Shown: one piece after another, positions 26,505 through 38,667 of the stretch | How the letters are laid out: every line of letters begins with the position of its first letter | Numbering within the stretch: position 1 is the first letter of the stretch | Assembly: GCA_008508345.1 (NCBI GenBank) | Contig: QNGE01000885.1 | Coordinates: 103,550-167,549 of the forward strand | Direction: 5' to 3' | DNA length: 64,000 nucleotides | Source: Paragonimus westermani | Taxonomy: Eukaryota > Platyhelminthes > Trematoda > Plagiorchiida > Troglotrematidae | Position numbers and translations under genes: made by a program | Notes under the pieces: model-generated | The model's database searches: none | Told to the model about the DNA's origin: nothing | The model's input: only the letters and a program-made list of their open reading frames with translations

Positions 26505-27093
26505 CTGGAATAGGGCAAATCACTTTTGTCGGATCCATTGCGCTCACAGTGAGTGTCTCATAGCCTCGAGACGGGTCAAGCAACAGTACTTGCTTGGGCT
26601 TTGTGCACAGTGCTCTGACTCCTGGTGCATATGCACCTTTCAACCCAATACTGAAAACGTAGTCTACTTGGGTTCTCAGCTTTCGCCCCAATTCTTCAAG
26701 CCTCGCAACGGCAGGCTCATTCAAATTGTTTGATGTCCTACCCGCAGAAGACGGTTGTATGAACGATTCATAAATCGTCCCAGTAGTCCTCGTCGTTGGC
26801 TGTATGTTCGTTCCGACGTGTATTGCACTCAATCCGCCCGAAGTGAGAAGGATAACGACGCGTGTTGTGTTTCCGTTGGCGGTTTCAGTCCTGGGAGGAA
26901 AAGCTCCGATCAGTATTGCTGCAATTGCTTGCTCCATATAGACCTGGGAACTAAATCCACCCAGGTGTGGCAGATTGCGAATAGCCATTAGTAGGTCAGG
27001 TAGATTACGTGTCGTTTCAGGTTTAATAGCGAGAAACAACCGGTCCGAATAGAGCACAACGGAGACAAGCACATGATCATCGCCAATCGGAAA
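26505..27093 (-). CDS. VWA-domain protein, exon with most of a VWA fold
   Basis: A 589-base exon with 196 whole codons. It ends at an excellent donor, CCAG|GTGAGT, and probably starts after AACATATAG. It holds FPIGDDHVLVSVVLYSD (second strand of the domain), LPDLLMAIRNLPHLGG then SSQVYMEQAI, RVVILLTSGGLS, and after an insertion LEELGRKLR with VDYVFSIGLKGAYAPGVRAL, ending VICPIPG. This is the order of a von Willebrand factor A domain, usually an extracellular adhesion module. The residues that normally bind metal are changed: GGxTxT reads GGFSSQ and LTDG reads LTSG. The insertion before the last helix, rich in Thr, Ser and Asn, is unusual. The N-terminal strand of the domain must be on an upstream exon. 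Confidence 0.75.
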
Positions 27094-28839
27094 CTATATG
27101 TTCAAATAGGGTGGAAGACTTAGTGGCTTGTATAACTTTCGTCAGCGTAGGCAATAGATGAACGAAAAGTGCAAAAAAACTTGACAGGATAACAAAAAGT
27201 GCCTACGAATGTTGAATAATCGTCCGCGTGCCATCATAATCCGGGAAAGAAAAACGAAGTCCGGTTGGTGGATACTTTATGGAACCGCACAATTTCATTA
27301 TTAATGACTGTTTCCATCTCAAATTTTATTTCATCGTGAGCTTCACAATGGGAAACTCTAAAGTTTTATTTACTCCAGGCTTCCGACTCGTTTCAGTTTA
27401 CTCAAAAAGCTATGGGGCTGTTGGTCACAACATGTTGGCTAGTCACACCCGCTTTTGCAACGGTAATTGATTTTCACTGGCCAAACAGCACAGCCTATGG
27501 GTATCGATGAGTAGTATTTAAACCAGTCAGTTAACCCCTAAGTTTTCATCCCTCGGTAGATTTCATCCACAAGCTCAGAAGCTTATCACCATAATCTGGA
27601 ATGTGGAGATGGTTGTTCGCAACATGTTCAGGGGGTGTGGGTGATGTTGTTAGAGGGTAGATGAAACACAAAACACCAACACTAATGCCATGTAACTTAG
27701 CTGAAGCCTGCCAACTTCTAATTGGACAAGTCCACTAAGAATCTCAGTGTTATTACATGATCTCCTCCGAATAGTTTTCTTCATGATTTCCTCGACTTAT
27801 CCATAAAAATGCCAAACATACTGTTTCTACCGTTTCTTTGGACGGAATATCCCAAGCAATGGCAACCTAATGTAAATAGTTCTGCTCAGTCGATCTGAAA
27901 CGCTTTGGTTCCTCATTGGCTGTGGCTGGTCCGTGAAGTTAGTCCCATTGTGCAGTGGGAAATATGTTCTCTACAGCCTCTCAATAAGAACCCCACAGAA
28001 TTATGCGAGGATATTCAGTAAGCTTCTGCATCTCATGATTTGAAGGTTAAAGTGGTTCGACCTCTCTTGAAATGTTAAACTTACCATGCCACTGGGTCAG
28101 TTTTTCGCTAAATTCTTTCTAGCTTTTGACAGTTTTGTTCAAGGTTTTCACACTTAAGGTTTGTAACATAAGCCCAGACTTTCAGCTGTCACATTTTCAT
28201 TCTTACAAGTACCTTCCCGAGTAAGGGTTTCATGTGGGTTTTATTCTTTACATGCCGTTTTTGACCTAAATTACTTCCACCTTGAGGTTGCCAAAATATA
28301 ACTACCTAACGATTTTAGCAAACATGATCAACTGTGACATCCCCTCCGTAAGTGTTGTGGACTGGACGTTCACAGGAGCCTCACTGGATTAATTAGAGTA
28401 ACTCACGCATCTGTACACTGAATTTTCAATGCGGTATTCGTCAGGATGTCTCATCATCCTAATCACAGACATTAGGCCACATATGCGTACAGATCTGCAA
28501 ATTGTGCCGAGAAATCCTCTATAAAATTCATAGACTAGAAGGGAAAAATTGGTGCTGAATGTAACCAACCGACTATCGAAATTTTTTTCAAGTTTCAGTC
28601 CGATTGGCATAGTGAAACCACTATGCACGCATACAATGACTCGCACCTCACGCGGCCACACACTGCCATACCTGCAGAATTTGTTTTCGAGATTTTTAAA
28701 AATCTTGATACCTTTTGAACTGGGTTTTGTGACGAAGTTACAAACCACAGCCAACTTTGGCAGACCGCTAGGATGTGATATGTAGTAAAACATCAGAAAG
28801 TGTATTCAGTAATACTGATAAACAGTCTTGGAACTATAA

Positions 28840-28950
28840 GCAAGGAAGGTATTTATGAATAACAAGTTGTGCAAAGCACAGCAGTTTTCAACATCTTCCT
28901 ACAAAACCGCCAAGAGGGTAGGTTGTTTTTCCCCGAGGATAAAAACGGGC
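28840..28950. repeat. Interspersed repeat D, copy 1
   Basis: Shares gcaaggaaggtatttatgaa, cagcacagcagtt, and gaggataaaaac with 31119-31230 on the same strand. Read on the minus strand, both copies end in similar codons (TAVLC followed by T/ETxYS and a stop), so the unit may be the 3' end of an element's reading frame. Confidence 0.75.
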
Positions 28951-31118
28951 TCATTCCACTCTTACACATATCATGGAGTTTATTCATCTGAACAGATGAA
29001 TCGAGACCCACTTCATGTTCTGTGTTGAATAAGCCATTTAATGTGTGCATAGTGGGCTAAACATACCAATCTGACTTAACTTTAAGAGTGGTCTTAGCGA
29101 TCGATCATTTGCGTTCCACATTTGCGATTCCTGATTGGCACTCAGATTTCGGTGACGGTGTTGGTTTGAACTTGTGTGTACAACCTACCTGAACCTGGTT
29201 CAATAGCCAGGGAACACAACGCAATCTCACTAAGAGGTCTTTAGGATGATCAAATAGTTCTTACAGTCGCTGCCTTTGTGAACTCAATTTACGGGTGAGA
29301 ATAATACTATATCAATTCATGTTAGACTAATCCTTCAAATCGGAATGACTTTTCCCAATGCATATGTATATTCTACAGTTTAACATGTTGGGTATTGTCG
29401 TTACAGCTGTGGTAGAAAAGGGTCATGGAAACCAAGAAGGGCAAATGGAATGCTGAGTGCTTAATGAATTGTGAATAAGATAAGTGGGAAACGCAGCGAT
29501 TATCAGATTATCAGAATGTTATTGGCTACCATTTTCAACAATGTCCGAATGCCCTAGTTATCAAATATAATCTTTGTCCTGTGAACCCAAGCCGAACCGC
29601 TGGAATACCCTAACAAGTTAGGGTTTGAATTCTAAAGACTCATTTCGCGGAACACTTGTGGTGTACTAGCTACTGGGTAGTCATATTTGAAATAAACCAC
29701 CATACACGGAGCAAGAAGTATCAGACAATGTGTTGGAATATTAAAGACGTATCAGACTCAAGGACGTTTGTGGAGCGAGATTTTTACTCCGACTGGGTTT
29801 TCTAGTTCTGAAACCACGTCGACAATCCTAAGATGATGTCTCAACCATGTGCAGTTAATATTCTGGATGAACCGGTGAAGAGGGGATATTCGGTTAAGGT
29901 GCTGGCAAACTGTTTTAACTTCATAGGCTGACTTCTTGTGCTGTCATTTTGTGCGCTAGACCACTCAGAGAAAGAGAGAGATCATGCCAGCGCTGAAGAT
30001 AGCCTGATTTTGCAACCAATATCCTGAATTCCGTTATAGCATACATGATCTCGTCGGAGGTTACAGCAGCCTTAACATAACTTGTAGGGTGAATAACCAT
30101 ATCGGCCCCAGCAGTAGTCTGCAGCAGACTATATGGAGTGTAAGTGATTGATAACTACTTTTTAAAAGAAAAATCAGCCAAAAATGACCGTCCAGTAAGC
30201 AACGATGACATCGGACGTTTAGGTGAGCACACTGAATGCCTTACCATCGATTGCAAAACACACTGGCTGACTACTACTGATAGTAAATATCATGATGTCA
30301 GAACAATGACACGATATTTCGTATTCAAACTGGCTTGCACCCGATTTAACATGATTGTGCACTGTTCGATGAGTTGTCAAGTTTCACCTTACCAACTCAA
30401 ATAGAATGAGCAGTGTTACATCCGATGGGCAGATTTCCCGTTGTATATGAGCATCCGTTGTCCCGGAAACGTGCTATCGCATGCAGGACACAAAAATGTA
30501 TTCAAAGTGAAAAAGACCGGACTTGTTAGCTTTCATAGTTAATAGTTTTTCAAGGTTATTGGCAATGACCTCTTCGCTGCAAACTAGCGGAAGAAGCCAA
30601 GGAAAACCCACGATCTGCGCATAGATCGGAAACCGTAAAGAGAGAGGCATACAGTAACTGATAAAACGCTAGACTATGTTTAGGTGCACGCATAAATAAC
30701 TTATGAAACAGTGGACTGTGGAAACATTGCACTAATGTGGATGAACTAACTTATATCAAACGAGGTGAAAGGCTACTAATATTCTTGACAAGTTTGCAAC
30801 CAAATCGCCAATTTAACCGCTTACGAATTCCTTCGCAGTTTGATATAATCTCGTTTTATTTTAAAATTCGTAGGGGAAAATTCGCTCAGTATGCCGTAGA
30901 CAGTTTTGTGAACAAGTTGATCATATGGTTTATGACTTTGGTGGTAAAATTCACGCCAAGACTCTACACGAAAGACTAACGGAAATCACAAATACTGACA
31001 ATAAAAGATTCACTTGGTGACTGATTGCAAAAGTAAACTTCAGCTTGAACTTTAGACTGGAAATTGTGTTCTATGTGAGGCTGAAGTATAAAAACGTTAC
31101 TGCTTAGTCGTGCTCCAC

Positions 31119-31230
31119 GCAAGGAAGGTATTTATGAATAACTAGTTTCGCAGAGCACAGCAGTTCTGAACATCTTACTAAAAAAAACCACCAGGAGGGA
31201 AGGCGGTTGTTCTCCGAGGATAAAAACCAG
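31119..31230. repeat. Interspersed repeat D, copy 2
   Basis: Second copy of the repeat at 28840-28950, direct orientation, about 2.3 kb away. The two differ by scattered substitutions and small indels, which points to old insertions and not a recent duplication. Confidence 0.75.
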
Positions 31231-33869
31231 TCCTCTCACGACCACACCATTTTGCAGGTATCTCGTTTGAAGATCGAAAATGATCTCCATTTGCCATTCA
31301 CGTATATCCTGTTTATTCTACGTAAGTGTTGGTTGTGAACCATCACTCAAACTTTATTCTCCACTGTTGAGCTTCTGGCGGGACATTCTTTTTTTCATTC
31401 TTCTCCACTTCTATAGGCAGCCGTCTCTCCTGGTTGGCAGTTATTTCTCACTCCCGTGTGATTTCTTTCCACTGATTCACCTGTTTTCAGTGACGACTCT
31501 TCAGGCAGGGTTCAGTAGACGCGTATCTCGTGAACAATATTTTAAACATCTGTTTTTAAAGGAACTTCTGTTAGCAGAACACCCACATCTCCTTACATCG
31601 CAGACAGTATTTACAATGAAAATGAACTGTTGGTCTGCAACTAACCTCAAACAATTCTTCATTTTTTCTGTAATAGTGTCGTATTAAGATACGCCAATTG
31701 TGTTGCTACTGCATGCTTACTGTGAATAACCACTGTGTGTGCTGACTGAATATTCACCCATCTAGAATAACCAAATGGATTTTTTACACACGTCTATTGT
31801 TCACTGATGAATGGATATCTTATATAAAGTCCGGACACTATAAGAAAGATAAATTAAGAAATAGCTTTGGTGAAAATCACGTGTAACATAAATAAGTAAG
31901 TTGTGTTATTGCCCCCCAAGACACGTTATTTACGTTGTTAGTGGAATGAGAACAACCCAAAACAACGTTATGAACATACTCCAAAAGAATAGTTTAACCC
32001 GATACAGGCGGTTCTCGAAAGTATGGAAGAAGTATATGAAGTTGGAGAGCGCCATGAAGTAAACGGAATGCGATAACGTGTGACACATTTAAGTCCCATA
32101 TCAGAAAAACTATTATCACGTAGGTACTATTAATAGTAACAATGATGCTGATCATAGTGTTAATAAATACTACTGTCATCATTATGATCGACAGCAGTAC
32201 CTTCATCCTCATTGTTGGAACTGTTTACATTTCTCTGGTACGTTTGATGGCCCATGTTTGATAGGACATCAAATTTTGAATTAATTGAATCGTGCTTGGT
32301 TTGTTTTTAGAAAATCGGTCCTCGGTTTATTGCGTACAGTGTAAAAGTATGATAAATCTATGTTTAATTGTCCACAAAGAATGTTTCGTAGATTTCTCTT
32401 TCTTTCTGTCTATCACCGTGTGTTCAATAAAGCCATCTTGTTTCGTTTTGTTTTGTTTGACATACAGTCACCTTCATTTATGCGTGTATGCTTTAATGAG
32501 CTCAGTTTATAATGAATGGTGATCACTTTGCAAAACCTCGTTCTGGCTGCTCCATTTTGAACTTTTATTCGGTCAGATAATTCAAATATTTGGTTATTTT
32601 GCATTCAGGATGAGAGAGCATTCTATCGTATTTTTGACAGTGATGCTGTATAAATTCCAATCATCTGGATTATCTATTCGAACGTTCGTTGAAGAAAATC
32701 CTCTTAATCAATCTGAATAACCAACGTTTCTGGAAATGTTGATTACGTGTCACTGGGCGGATTGTCTTAAGTCGCTAGGACCGAGCTAGCAGTCACAAGC
32801 ACAACCATCAGCAGCAACATCAAATTCATCCTAATTATCTTCACAATCATAATCACTATCTCCACTTTTGTCATTAATATTATTAATGACGTTATTGTTG
32901 ATAGCATGATGGTGATGATGATAATCGTCACCACCTGAGTCCAGTTTCACCCTGAGTTTCTCATGTGGTTAGGTTTGTCACACGAACGCTTTAAGTTCAC
33001 TGGGAACAACCCAGGTTCTAGTTGAGTTTATTATCGAGATAGTCAAGAACCACAGCTGTTTGACGATTTGCAAACCATCTTCTTTCATCCTTGTATCGAG
33101 GCATGAAAATATTGACTAAAAATTTAGTGTATTCTGTACATATATGGTCCGTTTGCTTCATATCTATGCCCGTGTGCATAGGTGTAGCTGCAGTGGTGGT
33201 ATTTTTCATCCTAATAATCAGTTGTGACCAATGCACCGAAGTCACTTAAAGTAGTCGGTCTTATCTGGAGTTGCTAAACTTCGCCAACATGCTGCTTTTC
33301 CGGTTGGGAGTGCACGGTGCCTTAAACCCAATAGCTTCATTAGCCGCAAAATATCCAGGTTTGAAGGTGTTACGTATCTACCGTCAAACCACAATAAGGA
33401 GCACATTTCATTTTTTCTTATAGAGGAAGCCACGGAACTTAGTTTATTAAACCCTTACGTGGGTGTGTTTACGCCAAGCAGTGAAACGACCTGATTGTCC
33501 TTGAGTATACGGCAGCATCTGCAAGACAGTTTCCTTCAGTCTGAGTGCGGTTGATTAACACAATACTTTTGTTATAGCTAACAGTTGACATGCTTACCTG
33601 AATTTCCATCCCCTTGCTATCTTAGCGATACTGAGCGTGAAATGGTCGGGTAAATATTTATATATAATTTCCGTTCTCTGTTAAATTCCACAATATTAGA
33701 TAGAGTCATGTTATGCTACCAGGCATGTCGGTGTATTACTAAGCCATTGTTGGGTTCACACTGCAAATATTTTTTTAAGAATGTTAAGGGGTGCCCAAAA
33801 CTGTTCTTCGGACTTTAAACAAATTATAATACTAGCATATTCCAGATCAGTTCCGCCTGAATTTTAAGC

Positions 33870-33933
33870 AAGGAGCTATCCAGGTGGCTCTTAACGTTGT
33901 TATTCTCAATCTGTTTATCAAGGAGCTATCCAA
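33870..33933. repeat. 36-base insert between 14-bp direct repeats
   Basis: Exact 14-base repeats caaggagctatcca lie at 33870-33883 and 33920-33933. The 36 bases between include aacgttgttattctcaat and ctgtttat. The insert resembles 50284-50316, immediately beside the long hairpin at 50216-50286. This looks like a short non-autonomous element with a target-site duplication, or the remainder of one. Confidence 0.5.
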
Positions 33934-34778
33934 ATACTGAGCAACAGATACTGCTTTATTCAAACTTTGAGCTAGCCATTTTCTTAGTTAATTGCTCAGG
34001 CAATGTGTTCTCTGTAGAGCAACCTGAAAGAAAAATTCAATGAAACCGTTTGAAATGATTTCCGCGACTAATAAACAGAGAGATTGTAGCGCTGCGCTTG
34101 ACCCTCATGAACCGACTAACTACAATGGGCGTAATCTTCATCATCAGCATCATCAACGTGGTTGCCGTTTTTATCATCATCGACATATGGATGACTCGCA
34201 CTGATAGCCCCGGAACGGCCAGAAGAAGATTATGCTCTAATTAAAAAGTGCGAAAGTGAGAAGGGTAGGCAAAAACAAGTAACCAACCAATCGGCGTCAT
34301 ATTATCTCATATTTGTGGCTGTATCGCAGCATATTCCGAACTGTGCAATAGTCTGGCGTCATTCCAACTAGACATATTCTCCAGCTCAGAGACCAGGGAA
34401 TGGTTGCAACCACTGCTGCATTACTTCAGACGTCATGCCTAACCATTCACCATACTCAATAGGTCATTTTTAGAAGAAAATATCAGCGCGGTTCTCCCAG
34501 AATGCCCCGGACACACTTGGCGGAAAGTGTGAAGTAAGCCAACTCCACTGGAAATCCGGGACACAGTTTAGCGGTCGGGCGTCTCTGGGACGTTCGTCTT
34601 AAGTCGAAAGTCTAGCTGGTTTCCAAAGCGCCGCAGAATATCCAGGTGCGCCGTAAGTTTATGTTCCCGAAGTTATTTAACAGACATAACAAGGAATCCT
34701 CCGTCACTGATGGTGTATTCTGTTCATCTAAGTTCAGCTAGCGTCTTCCTTGCTTTCTCTTGTACGGGTTTGCCATAC

Positions 34779-34960
34779 ATGAACAGATCTGACCGATGGG
34801 CTGAGCGAAATCAGTAGTACTGAGGTCGGTTGAAGTCAGAATACTCAAGACTTCTGCATGAATCAAATTTTGCACAAAAATTATACAAACACCATCAGTT
34901 CCACCTTCCCACTGTAGTAATCTCCAAACCTGGCAGCCACTCGCCCTGGTCGCAAGAGTA
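34779..34960 (-). CDS. VWA-domain protein, exon with C-terminal part of a VWA fold
   Basis: The minus-strand frame reads VWRLLQWEGGTDGVCIIFVQNLIHAEVLS... followed by an ILTSTDL and QPIGQICSC end. This matches the last third of a VWA domain: a helix, the strand that usually reads VxIFxxGVG, an AELLxI helix and a closing IC. The open frame extends from 34738 to 35007; the ends given use the acceptor CCGCTATAG|T and donor TTCAT|GTATGG, both uncertain. The exon lies 0.8 kb downstream of the VWA N-terminal exon at 35.8 kb, but its phase does not join to it directly, so a middle exon is probably missing from my reading. Confidence 0.5.
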
Positions 34961-35748
34961 CTATAGCGGACAGATTCACTACTGATGCCCATTTGAAGAA
35001 CCTTCACTTTACCATTTTGAGAAAGGGGTCAGTCTAGTTATGGTGTCATGTTGCACACTGCAAAACACACACAGGATGGCATCGCTCAAAATAACGGTCT
35101 TACGCACTTTAATTGTTAACCATGTGGTCGACGTTTAAATAGAGTTCGATCTGACAGCGTTATCGTCACGTTTTCAAGCAGAGGAATTGGGCTCACTATT
35201 GGTCACGAAAACATTTTTAAATGTTTGCTTCATCGAAAGAGGTATATAGTGGAAAAGTATTCCTCATCCAGTAAAAATGTTTCTGGTGAGGAGTTCTTTC
35301 TGTAGAGACTTCTTTCATGGGGGAAAACTGTAGTTACTTCATGACATTTCCATCTTCGTTCCTAGATTATTTGTCTCAGGTATGACTGGACAATCTAACA
35401 TTAGTTACTATTTATATCAACTCTGTGGTTGTTTAAAAGAATAGGGAGTAAATGAACGAGTGAGGTTACGCATTGTCGTTGATTGTTTTCAAATTGATTA
35501 ATCTGATATTACCGTTCTGAGTAACGCTATATGGACTGGTAGTCTAGCTGGCAGGAGTTTCAGGTCGTAATTTGACTATTCCTGGTCTGATTCTCTGTAC
35601 ACCTATCTCTCTGGTAGGTCACAGTAAACGAAGGAACAGAAAATTGCAAAACTGTTGTGTGATCATTGAAACATATGAGAACAAAACCAGTTTGCTTTTT
35701 TGCGTGCATGAACTGCAAAGAAATCATGACATCAAAAGTTACTTAAAC
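34961..35748. other. Probable intron; middle VWA exon not found
   Basis: I searched the minus strand for the second strand and the GGxT segment of a VWA domain and did not find them. The plus-strand frame at 35572-35877 overlaps the real minus-strand exon and is a shadow. Confidence 0.35.
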
Positions 35749-35868
35749 CTGCCTTTTTCACAACGTCATTCAAATAATCCTTCACATAGAATTCGTATGA
35801 AAACAAATCCACAAAATTCGACGCGTCCACAAGAAATACCACATCAGCACGTAGACGCCGAACGCAAT
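35749..35868 (-). CDS. VWA-domain protein, exon with N-terminal strand of a VWA fold
   Basis: A 120-base exon between the acceptor TTCCATCTACCTCAG and the donor GGCAG|GTTTAAG, phase 1 at both ends. It reads CVRRLRADVVFLVDAS followed by an amphipathic helix ending LNDVVKKAG. ADVVFLVDAS is the first strand and the start of the metal-binding motif; DxSxS is here D-A-S-N-F, so the second serine is missing. The helix would run naturally into the FPIGDDHV start of the exon at 27093, but that exon as I placed it starts in phase 0, so a direct join needs a different splice site or another exon. Confidence 0.65.
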
Positions 35869-36689
35869 CTGAGGTAGATGGAATCATATGGTATGAGAGG
35901 ACAGATAGACGGGTATCATCCGGTATGGAAGCTTTTACTAAAAACATTTGGTAGGTCTGGGGTGTGGTGTTCAACTCATATTCGTGCTCAAATTGCGAAC
36001 GTTCTTAAGTTATATACTTGACAAATACACTTTCAGAAAAGGGACAACTGCTTTATTTGTTCATAGTATCAAAGTATGGAGCAGTAAGTCATGAACAGCC
36101 GCAAACAGTGTTGGTTGATGCAAAAGTTTCTTATCAGTCACTTAACTACCTACCGCTGTTTCTGATTAACTGCATGGAACATTCCAGAGTAGTGGCTTAC
36201 TTTGTAGAGCTATACAGGAAAAATCAAAATTTTCTAATTGATCTGAAAACTTCGTACTAATTCCTTACACATCTTTTCATGTGGACTCACATTTAGCTAC
36301 CTGCCGCTGATCAACTTAGTGATACGTGTTAACAATTGTGGTGAGGGTAGGAAATGAGTCTACCGCACTGAGGTGTTTTTGACTGCATTTTACAATCCTC
36401 CAAGTTACATCAAGTAAAACGGAATTAAAATGATCAAACATTCAGTCAGTACAGTCATAAAAGTGGCAAGTAGAAATTTATTGACGATTATAAGTCAGTC
36501 GTGAGCAGACTGAGAAATCTACAAATAAGAGGTTAACATATATTCGTGTATATAAAATTGGAATTAACGTAACAGTTACTAGGTCACCTCATAAAGCGAC
36601 TGGGCAATCTGAGTACTTCTGTCAGGTGAATATTGTTGGGCAGTTCCATAGGATCATCCAGTCGTGCCTAATGGGAGGTAAGCCGTAGA
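35869..36689. other. No supportable gene
   Basis: An 80-codon plus-strand frame at 36018-36260 has no recognisable domain. The upstream exons of the VWA gene were not found here. Confidence 0.4.
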
Positions 36690-36845
36690 GTGATCAACTT
36701 TGTGAGTAAGTGGCCAGAGATATAGTCCCGGCCGTGACAAGGATGTGCACCACTGACGAGCTTGATTTTCATGTCGAAAGAAGTTGATTAAAAAGTCCCT
36801 GGGAATATGGAAGTTGCGATCAGTCTTAAGTGACATTCTATTCAA
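36690..36845 (+). repeat. tRNA-derived SINE with decayed hammerhead, copy 1
   Basis: Aligns with the SINE at 43097-43321 in opposite orientation. It keeps cccggccgtgacaaggatgtgcacc, the hammerhead core CTGACGA at 36753-36759 and the GAAA at 36776-36779. Helix II no longer pairs, the GTC cleavage triplet is gone, and the B box is degenerate, so both promoter and ribozyme are dead in this copy. The end reads ttgcgatca...agtgac, matching the SINE body. Confidence 0.7.
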
Positions 36846-37789
36846 AGATATAAATGAGTCTTTGAAAAATGTAGAAGGTCGGTAGAAAACAACCTAAGCT
36901 GAGACTAACCTGTATGATAGGCATACCAAAAGCGAAGACGGAAGAGGTCTCGTTAAGCCTCCTTCTTCCTTTGGGTAATTTAGTGCATCAGAAGTCCGAC
37001 AGGTAGTCTGTTGATAAGCTTAGCCTTGGTTGTGGCACTTTAAGTTCATATTGTGCAAAGAACCCTTTTGAATCGACAAACACTCCGGAAGGCATTTTAG
37101 TGAATTCATAAGACGTACTCTGCCGATATGGACTCAGTGATTACGAATATAACTGTTTTTGAGAGGGTGGATATTTTTACTCTAATATCTTTCTCCGCAA
37201 ACATACTGCGGTTCTTGTTCGCTTGTGCAGAGAAGCATTCGAGTTAAAGTTGAAGGATGCGTTTACTAGTAAACCGACGACATAGTGAAAGGGTTCTTTG
37301 AGTCGGGCATTGGAGAACACCCTTCCACGTATGATTGAAGGCCAAATTATTCTGACATTAGCGGCCTCTGCGTATGTAATATATATACATTCCGAACTTT
37401 ACCAATGACGGTCACATTAAAGTCTCATAAGCTGCATTAAAGCCATCCGGAAAAGAAAGTAAGTGATAATTATGCTCTCTTAGACATCGTGCTCAGCAGC
37501 CATCTCGATCGCATGATACGTCGCCCTGTTCACCACAAGCTGACCAGAAGTTTCCAAACCTTACAGTTTCTTTATCTGAACCCTCTACGTATAAACCATA
37601 TTCAATCTGAAAGTTGCACCATAAGGTCCGATACATGCATATAGCCGCAGGCTGCAGCGTAGTAAACTATTGCAGGGAACACCTTTCGAATAATGTCTAT
37701 CATGAAAAAAGTCAGCGTTATGTGTAACAACCAGGGGTCAGTTGCAAATCCACTTCAGAATGTTTCGAGAAAACAGACACACGCTAATC
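36846..37789. other. No supportable gene
   Basis: Sequence between the SINE and the GIY-YIG-like fragment. The latter may begin within it, around 37.2 kb, but I cannot align this part. Confidence 0.35.
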
Positions 37790-38330
37790 CGGATTTCAAG
37801 GCTTACCCAGTAACGAAGGATGTAGACCAAAACTTGAAATTTGCTCTGAAGCGCCATCATCCTATAGCTGAATTGCGCACCCTATTCTCCATTCGTAGAA
37901 TTGTTCCACATGTCTGTGACCTTAGCTTACCCGCTCAGTTTATTACTCACTTAATCTGTCAGTTCATTTGCAGTTGAGGTGGTACATACATCAAAAAAAC
38001 GATGGGAATCATATTGCGGCGGACCGTTGAGAGTCCCTGAAAATCGTCACCGATAAAAAGTGTGCAACATACGTTGGCAACTGGACGCCTCAGCAACAGC
38101 CTAGCGTTGTCAACGCGAGACAGCTTAAAGAACGGATGACCAGATTTCTTCTTTCAGTGTTGCTAATTGGTATAAACCATAAATTATTAACGTTTTGCAG
38201 TAAATGCTGATCAAGGAACTTTGTTCGGTTCTTTGTGTTGCCGGGGCTAATGATAACGTCCACCCCGCCAAGTTCTTGACATATGGATTACATTGTCGTT
38301 GCTTTTTGCAGTAGGGTGATTCCATTTAAG
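37790..38330 (+). mobile_element. Retroelement fragment with GIY-YIG-like end (decayed)
   Basis: The plus strand reads LFSIRRIVPHVCDLSLPAQF then LICQFICSC, followed in another frame by GGTYIKKT. This resembles the CSCGxxYIGRT block where a GIY-YIG nuclease starts in Penelope-like and related retroelements. A later frame has NARQLKERMTRFLLSVLLI, like the xxRQxKxRxLRFxEALxI end of such domains. Stops and frame changes show it is inactive. Each match is short, so I rate this as probable only. Confidence 0.4.
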
Positions 38331-38667
38331 CTGACTAGTTCATGTGTCCAACCGACTAGCGTTAACTAAATGTCACCTTCCCACGGTACGTCCTTATATG
38401 TCACATCACGAATTTAGATACCGGACGGTTATCACTTCAGAGATAGTAGTGATCTTTTAGAGTATGAACACTTTTTGCTCAGTTTCTGGACAAAATTTCA
38501 TGTCTACCTGCGCACTGTTTCAAGCGCTGCTATAAGAAGTCAGCTTTTTTGTTAAAAAAAAGCTCACTGACTATGTGATCCAATATGTTGATACACACCA
38601 ATGCCCTTTAATTCGCATGCAATACATGATTATAAAAGTGAACTTTGGAACATTACAGGGCTAATCA

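Larger units (their letters stand above)
27094..34778. other. Probable intronic stretch between VWA exons
   Basis: No exon here is firmly supported. It contains the repeat D pair, blocks of imperfect ATC/GAT trinucleotides near 32140-32215, 32800-32960 and 34130-34190, and a small insertion with 14-bp direct repeats near 33.9 kb. A minus-strand frame at 28389-28793 (134 codons) and frames at 33018-33433 are open but without a firm family. Confidence 0.4.

Noticed and set aside
29606..29623. Inverted repeat accctaac/gttagggt
   Set aside because: Eight-base arms are expected by chance several times in a window this size.
33018..33433. Minus-strand frames with FLVNIF and TAVVLDYLD, considered as another VWA exon
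   Set aside because: The resemblance is weak, no splice pair fits, and the exon at 27.1 kb already supplies the same strand of the domain.
35535..35570. A-box-like segment followed by ggtcgtaatttgac, considered as a tRNA
   Set aside because: The B box does not match the consensus and no cloverleaf can be folded.
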